Shown: positions 45,424 to 52,934 of the stretch, piece by piece
Layout of the letters: every line of letters starts with the position of its first letter
Position numbering within the stretch: position 1 is the stretch's first letter
Source of the DNA: Opitutia bacterium
GTDB lineage: Bacteria > Verrucomicrobiota > Verrucomicrobiia > Opitutales > Opitutaceae
Length of the DNA: 64,000 bases
Assembly (NCBI GenBank): GCA_947474365.1
Contig: CANJIU010000007.1
Location: forward strand, 1-64,000
Direction: 5' to 3'
Translations under genes and position numbers: made by a program
The notes under the pieces: generated by a model
What the model was told of the DNA's origin: nothing
Database searches by the model: none
Seen by the model: only the letters and a program-made list of their open reading frames with translations

Positions 45424-45523
45424 GGATGGGGTCGGTCCGCTGATGGCAATGTCGGATGTTCATCCCGCCGTGCGCGGCTGTCTCCCGTAACGGACTTTGC
45501 GATCAGCGGACTGACCCCATTCC
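45424..45523. repeat. Inverted-repeat doublet with GGGGTC-GTCCGCTGAT arms
   Basis: The left arm GATGGGGTCGGTCCGCTGAT (45425-45444) is inverted with GATCAGCGGACTGACCCCAT (45501-45520), with a spacing of about 55 bp. Arms of this type (TGGGGTCAGTCCGCTGA) resemble REP doublets associated with RAYT/IS200-like transposases; that association is from memory and no such transposase is in the window. Confidence 0.65.
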
Positions 45524-45548
45524 CGTGCACACACCTGAATGCGTCTGG

Positions 45549-45578
45549 CTCTCAACCCTCAACGCTCAGCTTTCAACG
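45549..45578. repeat. CTCAACGCTCAGC-type dispersed repeat unit
   Basis: A 30-bp unit beginning CTCTCAACCCTCAACGCTCA and ending in TTTCAACG. A variant occurs in opposite orientation inside cusA at 49936-49964. It lies 14 bp beyond the 3' end of the beta-helix gene. Confidence 0.7.
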
Positions 45579-45592
45579 TCATCATTCACGCC

Positions 45593-47170
45593 TCAGTTTA
45601 CCTCGAGCACGCGCACGCGCGTGTTGAACTCACGGTCCGGTGACGTGAGGGGCTTGCGTCCACTGGTCGTGGTCAGGTTGCGGATCGTCACCTCCTCGGT
45701 CAGCCGGTAGGGAAACGGCCGTGCCGCTGCGCTTGCCGGCGCGCCGTCGGGATCGGTGAAGAGATAGGGCCCCGCATAATCCTTGGGGTGATGACTGTCG
45801 TCGATGACCAGTCCATCGATGATGACCTTCGCCGGCATGAAGCACGGATAGCCGAAATTGTGCTGCCCGTCGTTGCTCCCGGCGATCAGGTAGGGTTGGA
45901 TCGCCGCGCCGCAGCCGGGAATCCAGCGACTGTGGCGGATCACGACGGTGCCCTCCCACGTGCTGCCGTAGTCGCTGCGAAAACTCACCAGCGACCGGCC
46001 GTTCAGCGTGGAATCCTCGACCGTCAACGTGCCCCGGCCGATGGCGTTCAGTCCCGCGTGACCCAGGGTGCAACCGCGGATCGTGTAGGTGCCGGAGACG
46101 CCCTGATGCGTGTCCATGCGCGAGAGCGTGCAGTTCTCCAGCAGGATGTTCTTGCAGAAGTTGGTGCCGATTACGCCCCACCGCGTGGAGTCGCAGATGT
46201 TGTCCATGCGGCAGCCGATCATCGTGAAGTTCACCACCTCGTTTGCGCTGATGTCGTAGGTGCCCATGCTCACCGGCTTGCTGGCGGCACCGATCGTCAC
46301 GTAGGTCTTGTGACCGGTGACGAAACAGTCGCGCAGGGTGACGTTCGCACAGCCGTTGACCGAGAGAAACCCGCTGTAGGGATGGCCGACCTCGGTCTCG
46401 CCGACGATATGATGCGTCAGCCCCGCGACGATGGTGTTCGATCGGGTGATGGTGATGTTCCGCGACCAGTAGTTGTATCCTTTTTCCTGTTTCATCCGAT
46501 TGGCGGTGGTGGTGAAGACCCCGCCCCGGAGCACGAGCGGGCGCTCATCGATTGGGCGGGCCTCCACCCGCGTGATGGTGGCGTAGTCCCAGTCGACGGC
46601 GCCTTCGATCGTTCCGTCGCGACGGAGGATGAAGCAATCGCGCTGGGGCGTGCCGTTGTTTTGGTTGAGGCCCCGGCGGATGTAGAGCCGCTTGTGGTTG
46701 TTCTCCACGCGCACCCAGCAGTCGCGGGGCGGTTGGACGTCGAGGTGATGCTGGTCGCGGGTCAGCCGCGGGATCGACAACGGCACGGGTTCCAACCGCG
46801 AGCGTACGACGAAGAGCGACACGCGATGATTCTCGACGTCGGTGTCGTCGATGACGAAGCGTGACGTACTCCAATCGCTGTCGGTGGCGATGATCGCGGT
46901 GAGCGCGCGTCGGCCGAGGTGATAGGTGGCGTCGGGCCGGGTTTTGACCGGCAGGTCGTGGGCGTTGGCGAACGCGTGCGCCTCGACGATGGCGGGCAGG
47001 TCATCGGCCACGCCGTCGCCGACCGCGCCGAACGCCTCGTAGTTGACCGGACGATCAGTGGGCACCCCGCGTTTATTCTCCGCCGCCGCGCAGACCGGGA
47101 GCAATCCCACCGCCGCTCCGAGCAGGACAAGCAGCAGCAGCCTGTGGGTATCGTTCCGGCGTTTACCCAC
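45593..47170 (-). CDS. Secreted parallel beta-helix (pectate-lyase-like fold) protein
   Basis: 525 residues from GTG 47170, chosen because a signal peptide (THRLLLLVLLGAAVGLLPVC) follows. After VNYEAFGAVGDGVADDLPAI, the typical start of right-handed beta-helix enzymes (GH28/pectate-lyase-like), there are regular coils: NTIVAGLTHHIVGE, NVTLRDCFVTGHKTYV, FTMIGCRMDNICDSTRWGVIG, ILLENCTLSRMDTHQGVSG and VEDSTLNGRSLVSF. A polysaccharide lyase or hydrolase is likely, but no catalytic triad can be named. Confidence 0.8.
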   Translation of the reverse strand: MGKRRNDTHRLLLLVLLGAAVGLLPVCAAAENKRGVPTDRPVNYEAFGAVGDGVADDLPAIVEAHAFANAHDLPVKTRPDATYHLGRRALTAIIATDSDWSTSRFVIDDTDVENHRVSLFVVRSRLEPVPLSIPRLTRDQHHLDVQPPRDCWVRVENNHKRLYIRRGLNQNNGTPQRDCFILRRDGTIEGAVDWDYATITRVEARPIDERPLVLRGGVFTTTANRMKQEKGYNYWSRNITITRSNTIVAGLTHHIVGETEVGHPYSGFLSVNGCANVTLRDCFVTGHKTYVTIGAASKPVSMGTYDISANEVVNFTMIGCRMDNICDSTRWGVIGTNFCKNILLENCTLSRMDTHQGVSGTYTIRGCTLGHAGLNAIGRGTLTVEDSTLNGRSLVSFRSDYGSTWEGTVVIRHSRWIPGCGAAIQPYLIAGSNDGQHNFGYPCFMPAKVIIDGLVIDDSHHPKDYAGPYLFTDPDGAPASAAARPFPYRLTEEVTIRNLTTTSGRKPLTSPDREFNTRVRVLEVN

Positions 47171-47348
47171 CGATCGGCCACCGTGGACTTTAGCGAGCAA
47201 GCGGCACGGAGCGAACCAACGGGATGCGCAGGACATGCAACGGGAGACGTGCGGGAACGGAGCGGGCTTCCCTGGCGGAGCCGGATATCAGCCGAGCATC
47301 CGAACGGCACGCCCACACCTTATGACCTTTTGCGGCGCGCGGAGTGAG
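47171..47348. other. Intergenic gap upstream of the beta-helix gene
   Basis: About 178 bp with no gene-like signal. It should hold the promoter of the beta-helix gene on the minus strand. Confidence 0.3.
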
Positions 47349-47489
47349 TCAAATGGGCTTACGGCATCCCAAGCCGACCGTGGTGGCGAAGCACGCGACA
47401 CCCAGGGCCAGGAGGGAGCCGATTGAGGGGCATGATGGTTTGAAGCGAACGTGTCCGATGACGCGGTCGATGGGAGCGGTGGGGAGCAT
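47349..47489 (-). CDS. Possible 46-residue membrane peptide coupled to the ICMT-like gene
   Basis: The ATG overlaps the upstream TGA stop as TGATG, a common translational-coupling arrangement. The peptide (MLPTAPIDRVIGHVRF..., 46 residues) has one hydrophobic stretch (SLLALGVACFATTVGLGC). There is no homology evidence and such short frames arise by chance at this GC content, so this is tentative. Confidence 0.25.
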   Translation of the reverse strand: MLPTAPIDRVIGHVRFKPSCPSIGSLLALGVACFATTVGLGCRKPI

Positions 47490-47950
47490 CAGAGCCAGCG
47501 GCGCACGCGGCTTTGATAGGCCGCGAATTCGCTGCCAAACCGAGCCGCCAGTGCCTTTTCCTCGGGGCCAATCTGAAACCGGTTCATGTAGAGTACAAAC
47601 GCGGGGGCGATCAGGAAGGCGACGGCGTTCGCCAGGAAAACCGCCCAGCCGACCACGATCACCAGCACGCCGAGATACATCGGGTTGCGCGTCAGGCGAT
47701 AGACGCCGGAGGTGACAAGGGTGGAGGCGGTTTCGGGCTTCAGGGGACTGACGGTGGTTCGTGCACGGCGAAACGACGCCACGCCGGCGAGGGCGATGCC
47801 GAGGCCCAGTGTGGTCAAACAAAGCGCCGTGATGCGTCGGACGGGCACGTGAAAGGCCGCCGCCGGCGCGGCTCGCGTGCCGAGCCACATCGCTCCGGCG
47901 ACGAATACCAAGATGATGAGCGGCGGTATTCTCGCTTCGAGGGTGTTCAC
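47489..47950 (-). CDS. Isoprenylcysteine carboxyl methyltransferase-like (PEMT/ICMT) membrane protein
   Basis: 153 residues with four hydrophobic segments. The signature RLTRNPMYLGVLVIVVGWAV and the final EEKALAARFGSEFAAYQSRV match the ICMT/PEMT superfamily (RNPxYxG and GxEExxLxxxFGxxYxxY). It probably methylates a lipid or thiol with SAM at the membrane. The substrate is unknown. Confidence 0.85.
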   Translation of the reverse strand: MNTLEARIPPLIILVFVAGAMWLGTRAAPAAAFHVPVRRITALCLTTLGLGIALAGVASFRRARTTVSPLKPETASTLVTSGVYRLTRNPMYLGVLVIVVGWAVFLANAVAFLIAPAFVLYMNRFQIGPEEKALAARFGSEFAAYQSRVRRWL

Positions 47951-48008
47951 CGCGGAGTGGATTCCCGTTTTCGGATCAGGAGGATGTTGATGCGAGGAAG
48001 GGTCGGCT

Positions 48009-48596
48009 TCAGAGTGAAGGGCCAGGATTTGGCGACGAGCGGGGAGTCACGGGAGAAAACGCCTTGATGAAGTGCCTCATCCCGATCTGAAACACCGAAA
48101 AACCGAACTGTTTCGCCTCGGCGAAGGCGCGTTCGACCGTCCAACCGTCGTGCTGCATCCGATAGCAGGCGACGATTGTGCCGGTGCGATCGGCGCCGTG
48201 TTGGCAGTGGACGAAGACCGGGGAGGGCGACGATTCAATCAAGGCCAGGATATGCGAGACCTGGGCTTCGGTGGGTGCGCTCAGGCCGGCGAGCGGCGCG
48301 GCGAGGTAGGTCAGGCCATGGGCGCGTGCGCTGGCCTCCTCCGCAGGCCACGTATCGGACGCGAGACGAAGATTGATCACCGTGCGGACGCCGAGCCGTT
48401 GCAGACCGGCCATGCCGGCTTCGTCGGGCTGAGCGCCGCGAAACAGCGTGGCATTGACCCGACCAAAATTGGGAATGCCCTCCGACGTGGGCGCGCCGCG
48501 TGACGTCGCACTGCAACCGACGAACGCGGCCAGAAAAAGCAGGAATCCCAGCGCGAACGCGAGGCGGAGCGGCGTTGCGAGAGTCCGTGCGATCAT
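48009..48596 (-). CDS. Dual-specificity/tyrosine phosphatase-like lipoprotein
   Basis: 195 residues with a lipobox (FLAAFVGCSA). The phosphatase P-loop HCQHGADRTG is complete (H130, C131, R137), preceded by GVRTVINLRLASDT and followed by ACYRMQHDGWTVERAFAEA. This is the Cys-based DSP fold exported to the periplasm. Substrate unknown; it could act on phosphoproteins or on inositol phosphates. It is downstream of the cus operon, on the same strand. Confidence 0.85.
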   Translation of the reverse strand: MIARTLATPLRLAFALGFLLFLAAFVGCSATSRGAPTSEGIPNFGRVNATLFRGAQPDEAGMAGLQRLGVRTVINLRLASDTWPAEEASARAHGLTYLAAPLAGLSAPTEAQVSHILALIESSPSPVFVHCQHGADRTGTIVACYRMQHDGWTVERAFAEAKQFGFSVFQIGMRHFIKAFSPVTPRSSPNPGPSL

Positions 48597-48635
48597 GGTG
48601 TGCGGGCGCCGTTACGGTGCGTCGTGGAATTCAGC

Positions 48636-49682
48636 TCAGGGGAGAGTCTCGACCACAACGCCTGGTCCGTGTTCGTAGGCGACAAGGAGATCGGTACGTC
48701 CGGGGAGGGCGACGAGCATCGGGAACCGAGCTTTCTCCTTCAGCAAGCGTGCGCCTGCTGCCGACGTCGGCGAACCCGTCCAGAGGTCAGCGCCCTGTTG
48801 CCACACGGCCGCCGTCCGGCTGGGTGTGGCCGCGGCGACCGGTTGCAGGCCGACCGCGAGTCTTCGTTCGGGCTGTCCGGGGCGCGCGACAAACACTTCG
48901 CCGGCGCGCTGCCAGATGGTCGCGAATCCCTCCGCCTCCTCCCAAACCGCGCCGCCGTCCATCGGGCAGGCCTTGAGTGGCCACGTTCCGGTCCCGAGTT
49001 TGGCGGCGGGCGAAAAGTTCGCCTGGCCCGCCGGCCGTACCGCGCTCCACATGTCGCGGGCCCCGTCGATGCCGTTGCGCCACATCACGACGAGGTCGCC
49101 GCGGGTGTTGAACGCCGCGGAAGGATGACAGCACTCGCACACCGTCTGGCCGGTGGGCGCGCGATAGACGAGTTGGTTGGCGCTCCACGTCGCGCCGCCA
49201 TCGGCCGACTCGGCGCCGAAGAGCTGGGTGCGCTCGCCGCGCAAATCGAGCCAGGTGGTGAAGAGGCGTCCGTCGGGGGCGATCGCGAGTCCGTTCAGTC
49301 CCTCGCGCGCGGCGCGTGGCACGTCGTTGATGCGTACGGGACCGGCCCACGTCTTGCCGGCATCCTTGGAATGAAACGCAAAGAGTTCCCCGGTCATCGC
49401 CGTCACGGTGACTCGACCCCCGTGGGCGGCGATGCGCGGGCCGCGTCGTTTCCCGAGCATCAGTGAAGGCAGGGCGGCCACCTGAACCGGCTCCGCAAAC
49501 GCGGCACCCTGGTTGTCCGAGCGGGCGACGAGGATCTCTTTGCCGCGACCGAAGGCGAGCCACACGCGGCCGTCGGCGGTCGCGGTGAGTTGGGGCTGGG
49601 CGGCGGCGGGAAATTCGGCGGCGGGGGAGCGGGTGACAGTGACGGCGCAGAGTGCGAGGCAGAACGAAAGTCGGAGGATCAT
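48636..49682 (-). CDS. Cys-rich sialidase-like beta-propeller at the end of the cusCBA operon
   Basis: 348 residues from ATG 49682, whose ATGA overlap with the cusA stop ties it to the operon. It has a signal peptide (MILRLSFCLALCAVTVTRSPA) and Asp-box blades (HSKDAGKTWAGPV, ESADGGATWSANQ). VCECC at 181-185 and ACPMDG at 238-243 correspond to VCDCC and CPVNG in the protein at 5396-6949. No CusF-like tail is present. Probably binds copper or heme, or senses or scavenges the metal; this is inference from Cys motifs and operon position. Confidence 0.78.
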   Translation of the reverse strand: MILRLSFCLALCAVTVTRSPAAEFPAAAQPQLTATADGRVWLAFGRGKEILVARSDNQGAAFAEPVQVAALPSLMLGKRRGPRIAAHGGRVTVTAMTGELFAFHSKDAGKTWAGPVRINDVPRAAREGLNGLAIAPDGRLFTTWLDLRGERTQLFGAESADGGATWSANQLVYRAPTGQTVCECCHPSAAFNTRGDLVVMWRNGIDGARDMWSAVRPAGQANFSPAAKLGTGTWPLKACPMDGGAVWEEAEGFATIWQRAGEVFVARPGQPERRLAVGLQPVAAATPSRTAAVWQQGADLWTGSPTSAAGARLLKEKARFPMLVALPGRTDLLVAYEHGPGVVVETLP

Positions 49683-52600
49683 GGCGTGGCGGTGGGGAGC
49701 TGGCGCTCCCGGAGCCAAGCGAAAATCACCGGAGTGACGACGAGAATGTGCACGAGCGAGGACAACATTCCTCCGACCACGGGGGCCGCCAGGGGTTGCA
49801 TGACCTCGATGCCGGTGCGCGTGCTCCAGAAAATGGGAACGAGGCCGGCGATGGTGGTGGCTACGGTCATCACCTTGGGACGCAGCCGCAGCCGGGCGCC
49901 TGCTTTGATTGCGGTGATCAGCTCGGCGTGATCGAGTTGAACGTTGAGACGTGAGGGTTGAGAGATGTCTTGGGCGCGCTTCGCGGCGAGGGCTTTGTGG
50001 ACCGACTCCTCCAGGTAGATCACCATCACGACGCCCGTCTGGATCGCGGTGCCGAACAGGGCGATGTAACCGACCCACACCGCGACGCTGAAGTTGAAGC
50101 CGAGAAACCACTGGAGCAGCACGCCGCCGGTGAGCGCGAACGGCACGGCGAGGATGACGTGCGCGGCTTCCGCCGGGGAATTGAACGTGAGCGTGAGAAT
50201 CAGGAAGATGATTACGAGCACCGCGGGCATGATGAGCTGCAGCGTCTGGCGGGCGCGGATTTGGTTTTCGTACTGACCGCTCCACTCGATCGTCATGCCG
50301 GGATCGAGTTTTACCGCGGCGGCGATGCGCAGCTTGGCTTCGTCGACAAAACTCCCGAGATCGCGGCCGTTGACGTTGGCCTGCACGAAGACGCGGAGGC
50401 GTCCGTTTTCACTCGCGATTTCATTCGGGCCGACCACGCGCTGAATGGTGGCAACCTGACCCAACGGCACGTAACGCGGCTCGCCCTCCTTGCCGGGAAT
50501 GGCGATCGGCAGCGCGCCCAGCCGGTCGAGGTCCTCGCGGTCTGCGCGATCGTACCGCACCTGCACTGGCCAGCGCTCCCGGCCCTGGATGCTGGTCGTG
50601 GCCGTCTTGCCGCCGATGCCGGTCTCCGCAACGGTGAGCACGTCGCTCACGCTCAGACCATAGCGGGCGAGCGCGGCGCGGTCCGCGGTGATTTCGAGGT
50701 ACGGTTTGCCCTGGACGCGCGAGGGCGCGACGCCGGTGGCGCCGTCGATCTTGTTCACGACCTGCTCGACCTCGAAGGCCTTTTGCTGCAGCGCCTCAAG
50801 GTCGTTGCCGAAGATTTTGATCCCGAGCTGGGCGCGGATGCCGGTCGAGAGCATCAGGATGCGGTTCTCGATCGGCTGCAGGAATCCCGGAACGTAACCG
50901 GGAACCTGCGTGAGTTTCGCGGTGAGTTCGGCGATCAGTTTCTCCTTCGTCATGCCCGGCCGCCATTCAGCCGCGGGCTTCAGCATGATGGTGGTCTCGA
51001 TCATTTCGACCGGCGCGGGATCGGTGGCGGTCTCGAACCGGCCGAGCTTGCCCGCCGCGCTGGCCACCTCGGGCGTCGCGCGAATCACCTGATCCTGCCA
51101 CGCCATGATCCGTTTGATTTCCGTGAGTGAGGTGCTCGGCAGCAGTACGGGCATGAAGAGCAGGCTGCCCTCCTGCAGGGTGGGCATGAACTCGCTGCCG
51201 AAGCCGGTGAGCTGAGCTGAGAGCTTAGGGCTGAGAGAGGAGAGCTTTACGCGAAGCGTCTCGGGCAGGCCGAAGGCGACGATGCAGCAGAACGCCAGCA
51301 GCGTGCCGGCGAGGGCCAGCACGGTCTTGCGGCAGCGCAGCGCCCAGTCGAGCACCGGGTCATAGATGGCCAGTAGCCCCCGCATGATCCAGTTGCGGTC
51401 CTCCGAGTGAAACGGCCCACGGACAAGAAACGTGCAGAGAACCGGCACGAGTGAGACGGCGAGCACGGTGGCGCCCGCCATGGCGAACGTCTTGGTCCAC
51501 GCCAGCGGATGGAAGAGTTTTCCCTCCTGGCCGGTGAGCGAAAAGATCGGGATGAACGCCAGGATGATGATGCCCATCGCGAAAAAGATCGGGCGCCCGA
51601 CCTGCTGTGACGCCGAGAGCGTGATCCGGTAGTAGTCGGCGGGCGTGAGGCGCGTGGTGGCGTTTTTCTCCTCGATTTCGCAGTGCCGAATCACGTTTTC
51701 GACCATCACGATGCCGGCGTCGACGAGCACGCCGATCGCGATTGCGATGCCGGTGAGCGACATGATGTGCGACTGGATGCCGAATTCCTTCATCAAGATG
51801 AACGCGACCAGGATCGAGGCCGGCAGCGGCAGGGTGACGATCAGGATGCTCCGGAAGTGGAAGAGGAAGAGCACGTGCATCAGTGTGACGAGGATGACGG
51901 ACTCCCAGAGCGTGTGCTTGAGCGTGTCGATGGCACGGTCGATGAGTCCGCTCCGATCGTAGAACGGTTCGATCGTGATGCCGGGCGGAAGCCCGGTCCG
52001 GATCTGTTCGAGCTTCACCTTCACGTCCTGGATCACCTGATAGGCGTTTTCCCCGGAGCGCATGACCACGGTGCCGCCGACGACTTCGCGGCCGTCGACG
52101 TCGAGGGTGCCACGGCGATAGTCGCCGCCGATCTGAACGTCGGCCACATCGCGGACGTAGACGGGCACGCCGTTGCGGTTCGCGAGGACGACGTTCTCGA
52201 TGTCGGCCGCGGAGGTGATGAGCCCGCGGCCGCGCACGACAAACTCGAGACCGTTCTCCTCGACGGTGCGGCCGCCGACGTTGAGGTTGTTTTTCGCGAT
52301 GGCGTCGAAGATGTCCTGGAGTGCGATGCCGCGCTGTTTCATGCGCAGCGACGAGACCTCGACCTGCCATTGGCGGACGAACCCTCCGATGCTGGCGACC
52401 TCGGCCACGCCTGGCACGGCGGCGAGTTGGTAGCGCACAAAGTAATCCTGCAGTGCGCGCAGCGAACCCAGATCCTGTTTCCCTGATTCGTCCTTGAGGT
52501 AGTATTGGTAGACCCAGCCCAGCCCGGTCGCATCGGGCCCGAGGCGCGGCGTTACACCGGCCGGGAGGATGTTGCCGAGATAGTTCAGCCGCTCGAGGAC

Positions 52601-52927
52601 GCGTGTGCGGGCGAAGTAATTGTCGAGTTTGTCCTCAAAGATGATCGTGATCAGGGAGAACCCGAACATCGAGGTCGCGCGCACGGTGCGCACGCCGGCG
52701 AGTCCCTGCAGGTTGACCGAAAGGGGATAGGTCACCTGATCCTCGACCTCCTGCGGGCTGCGGCCCTCCCAGTCGGCAAACACGATGACCTGGTTTTCGC
52801 TTAGGTCGGGAATGGCGTCGATCGGCACGCGGCGGACGGCGAAGAGGCCCCAGCCAAAGAGCAGCAGGGTCGCACAGAGAACAATAAACCGGTTCTCAAG
52901 CGACCACTTGATGAGTGCGTTGATCAT
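49679..52927 (-). CDS. cusA: CusA-type copper/silver RND efflux permease
   Basis: 1082 residues. DAIPDLSENQVIVFADWEG at the N-terminus has the DLS-E motif of CusA/SilA rather than the DITN of CzcA. Twelve transmembrane helices are present, with GIAIAIGVLVDAGIVMVENV in TM4, the central ALFGTAIQTGVVMVIYLEES and the terminal ATTIAGLVPIFWSTRTG helices. It pumps Cu(I)/Ag(I) with CusB and CusC. Two unusual stretches, at about residues 561-571 and 988-997, are translated dispersed repeats (see repeat entries). It overlaps the downstream propeller gene by 4 bp. Confidence 0.9.
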   Translation of the reverse strand: MINALIKWSLENRFIVLCATLLLFGWGLFAVRRVPIDAIPDLSENQVIVFADWEGRSPQEVEDQVTYPLSVNLQGLAGVRTVRATSMFGFSLITIIFEDKLDNYFARTRVLERLNYLGNILPAGVTPRLGPDATGLGWVYQYYLKDESGKQDLGSLRALQDYFVRYQLAAVPGVAEVASIGGFVRQWQVEVSSLRMKQRGIALQDIFDAIAKNNLNVGGRTVEENGLEFVVRGRGLITSAADIENVVLANRNGVPVYVRDVADVQIGGDYRRGTLDVDGREVVGGTVVMRSGENAYQVIQDVKVKLEQIRTGLPPGITIEPFYDRSGLIDRAIDTLKHTLWESVILVTLMHVLFLFHFRSILIVTLPLPASILVAFILMKEFGIQSHIMSLTGIAIAIGVLVDAGIVMVENVIRHCEIEEKNATTRLTPADYYRITLSASQQVGRPIFFAMGIIILAFIPIFSLTGQEGKLFHPLAWTKTFAMAGATVLAVSLVPVLCTFLVRGPFHSEDRNWIMRGLLAIYDPVLDWALRCRKTVLALAGTLLAFCCIVAFGLPETLRVKLSSLSPKLSAQLTGFGSEFMPTLQEGSLLFMPVLLPSTSLTEIKRIMAWQDQVIRATPEVASAAGKLGRFETATDPAPVEMIETTIMLKPAAEWRPGMTKEKLIAELTAKLTQVPGYVPGFLQPIENRILMLSTGIRAQLGIKIFGNDLEALQQKAFEVEQVVNKIDGATGVAPSRVQGKPYLEITADRAALARYGLSVSDVLTVAETGIGGKTATTSIQGRERWPVQVRYDRADREDLDRLGALPIAIPGKEGEPRYVPLGQVATIQRVVGPNEIASENGRLRVFVQANVNGRDLGSFVDEAKLRIAAAVKLDPGMTIEWSGQYENQIRARQTLQLIMPAVLVIIFLILTLTFNSPAEAAHVILAVPFALTGGVLLQWFLGFNFSVAVWVGYIALFGTAIQTGVVMVIYLEESVHKALAAKRAQDISQPSRLNVQLDHAELITAIKAGARLRLRPKVMTVATTIAGLVPIFWSTRTGIEVMQPLAAPVVGGMLSSLVHILVVTPVIFAWLRERQLPTATP
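49936..49964. repeat. Dispersed repeat inside cusA, cytoplasmic loop
   Basis: This 29-bp stretch (GTTGAACGTTGAGACGTGAG...) is a variant of the unit at 45549-45578 in opposite orientation. In cusA it encodes SQPSRLNVQL at about residues 988-997, a loop just before the transmembrane segment starting LRLRPKVMTV. Confidence 0.7.
51215..51246. repeat. Dispersed repeat inside cusA, periplasmic start
   Basis: AGCTGAGAGCTTAGGGCTGA at 51215-51234 is close to AGCTGAGAGCCTAGAGCTGA at 55866-55885, in the intergenic region upstream of cusC. In cusA it encodes KLSSLSPKLSA at about residues 561-571, between a transmembrane helix and GFGSEFMPTLQEG, which normally follows directly. Confidence 0.7.
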
Positions 52928-52934
52928 GGCCGAT

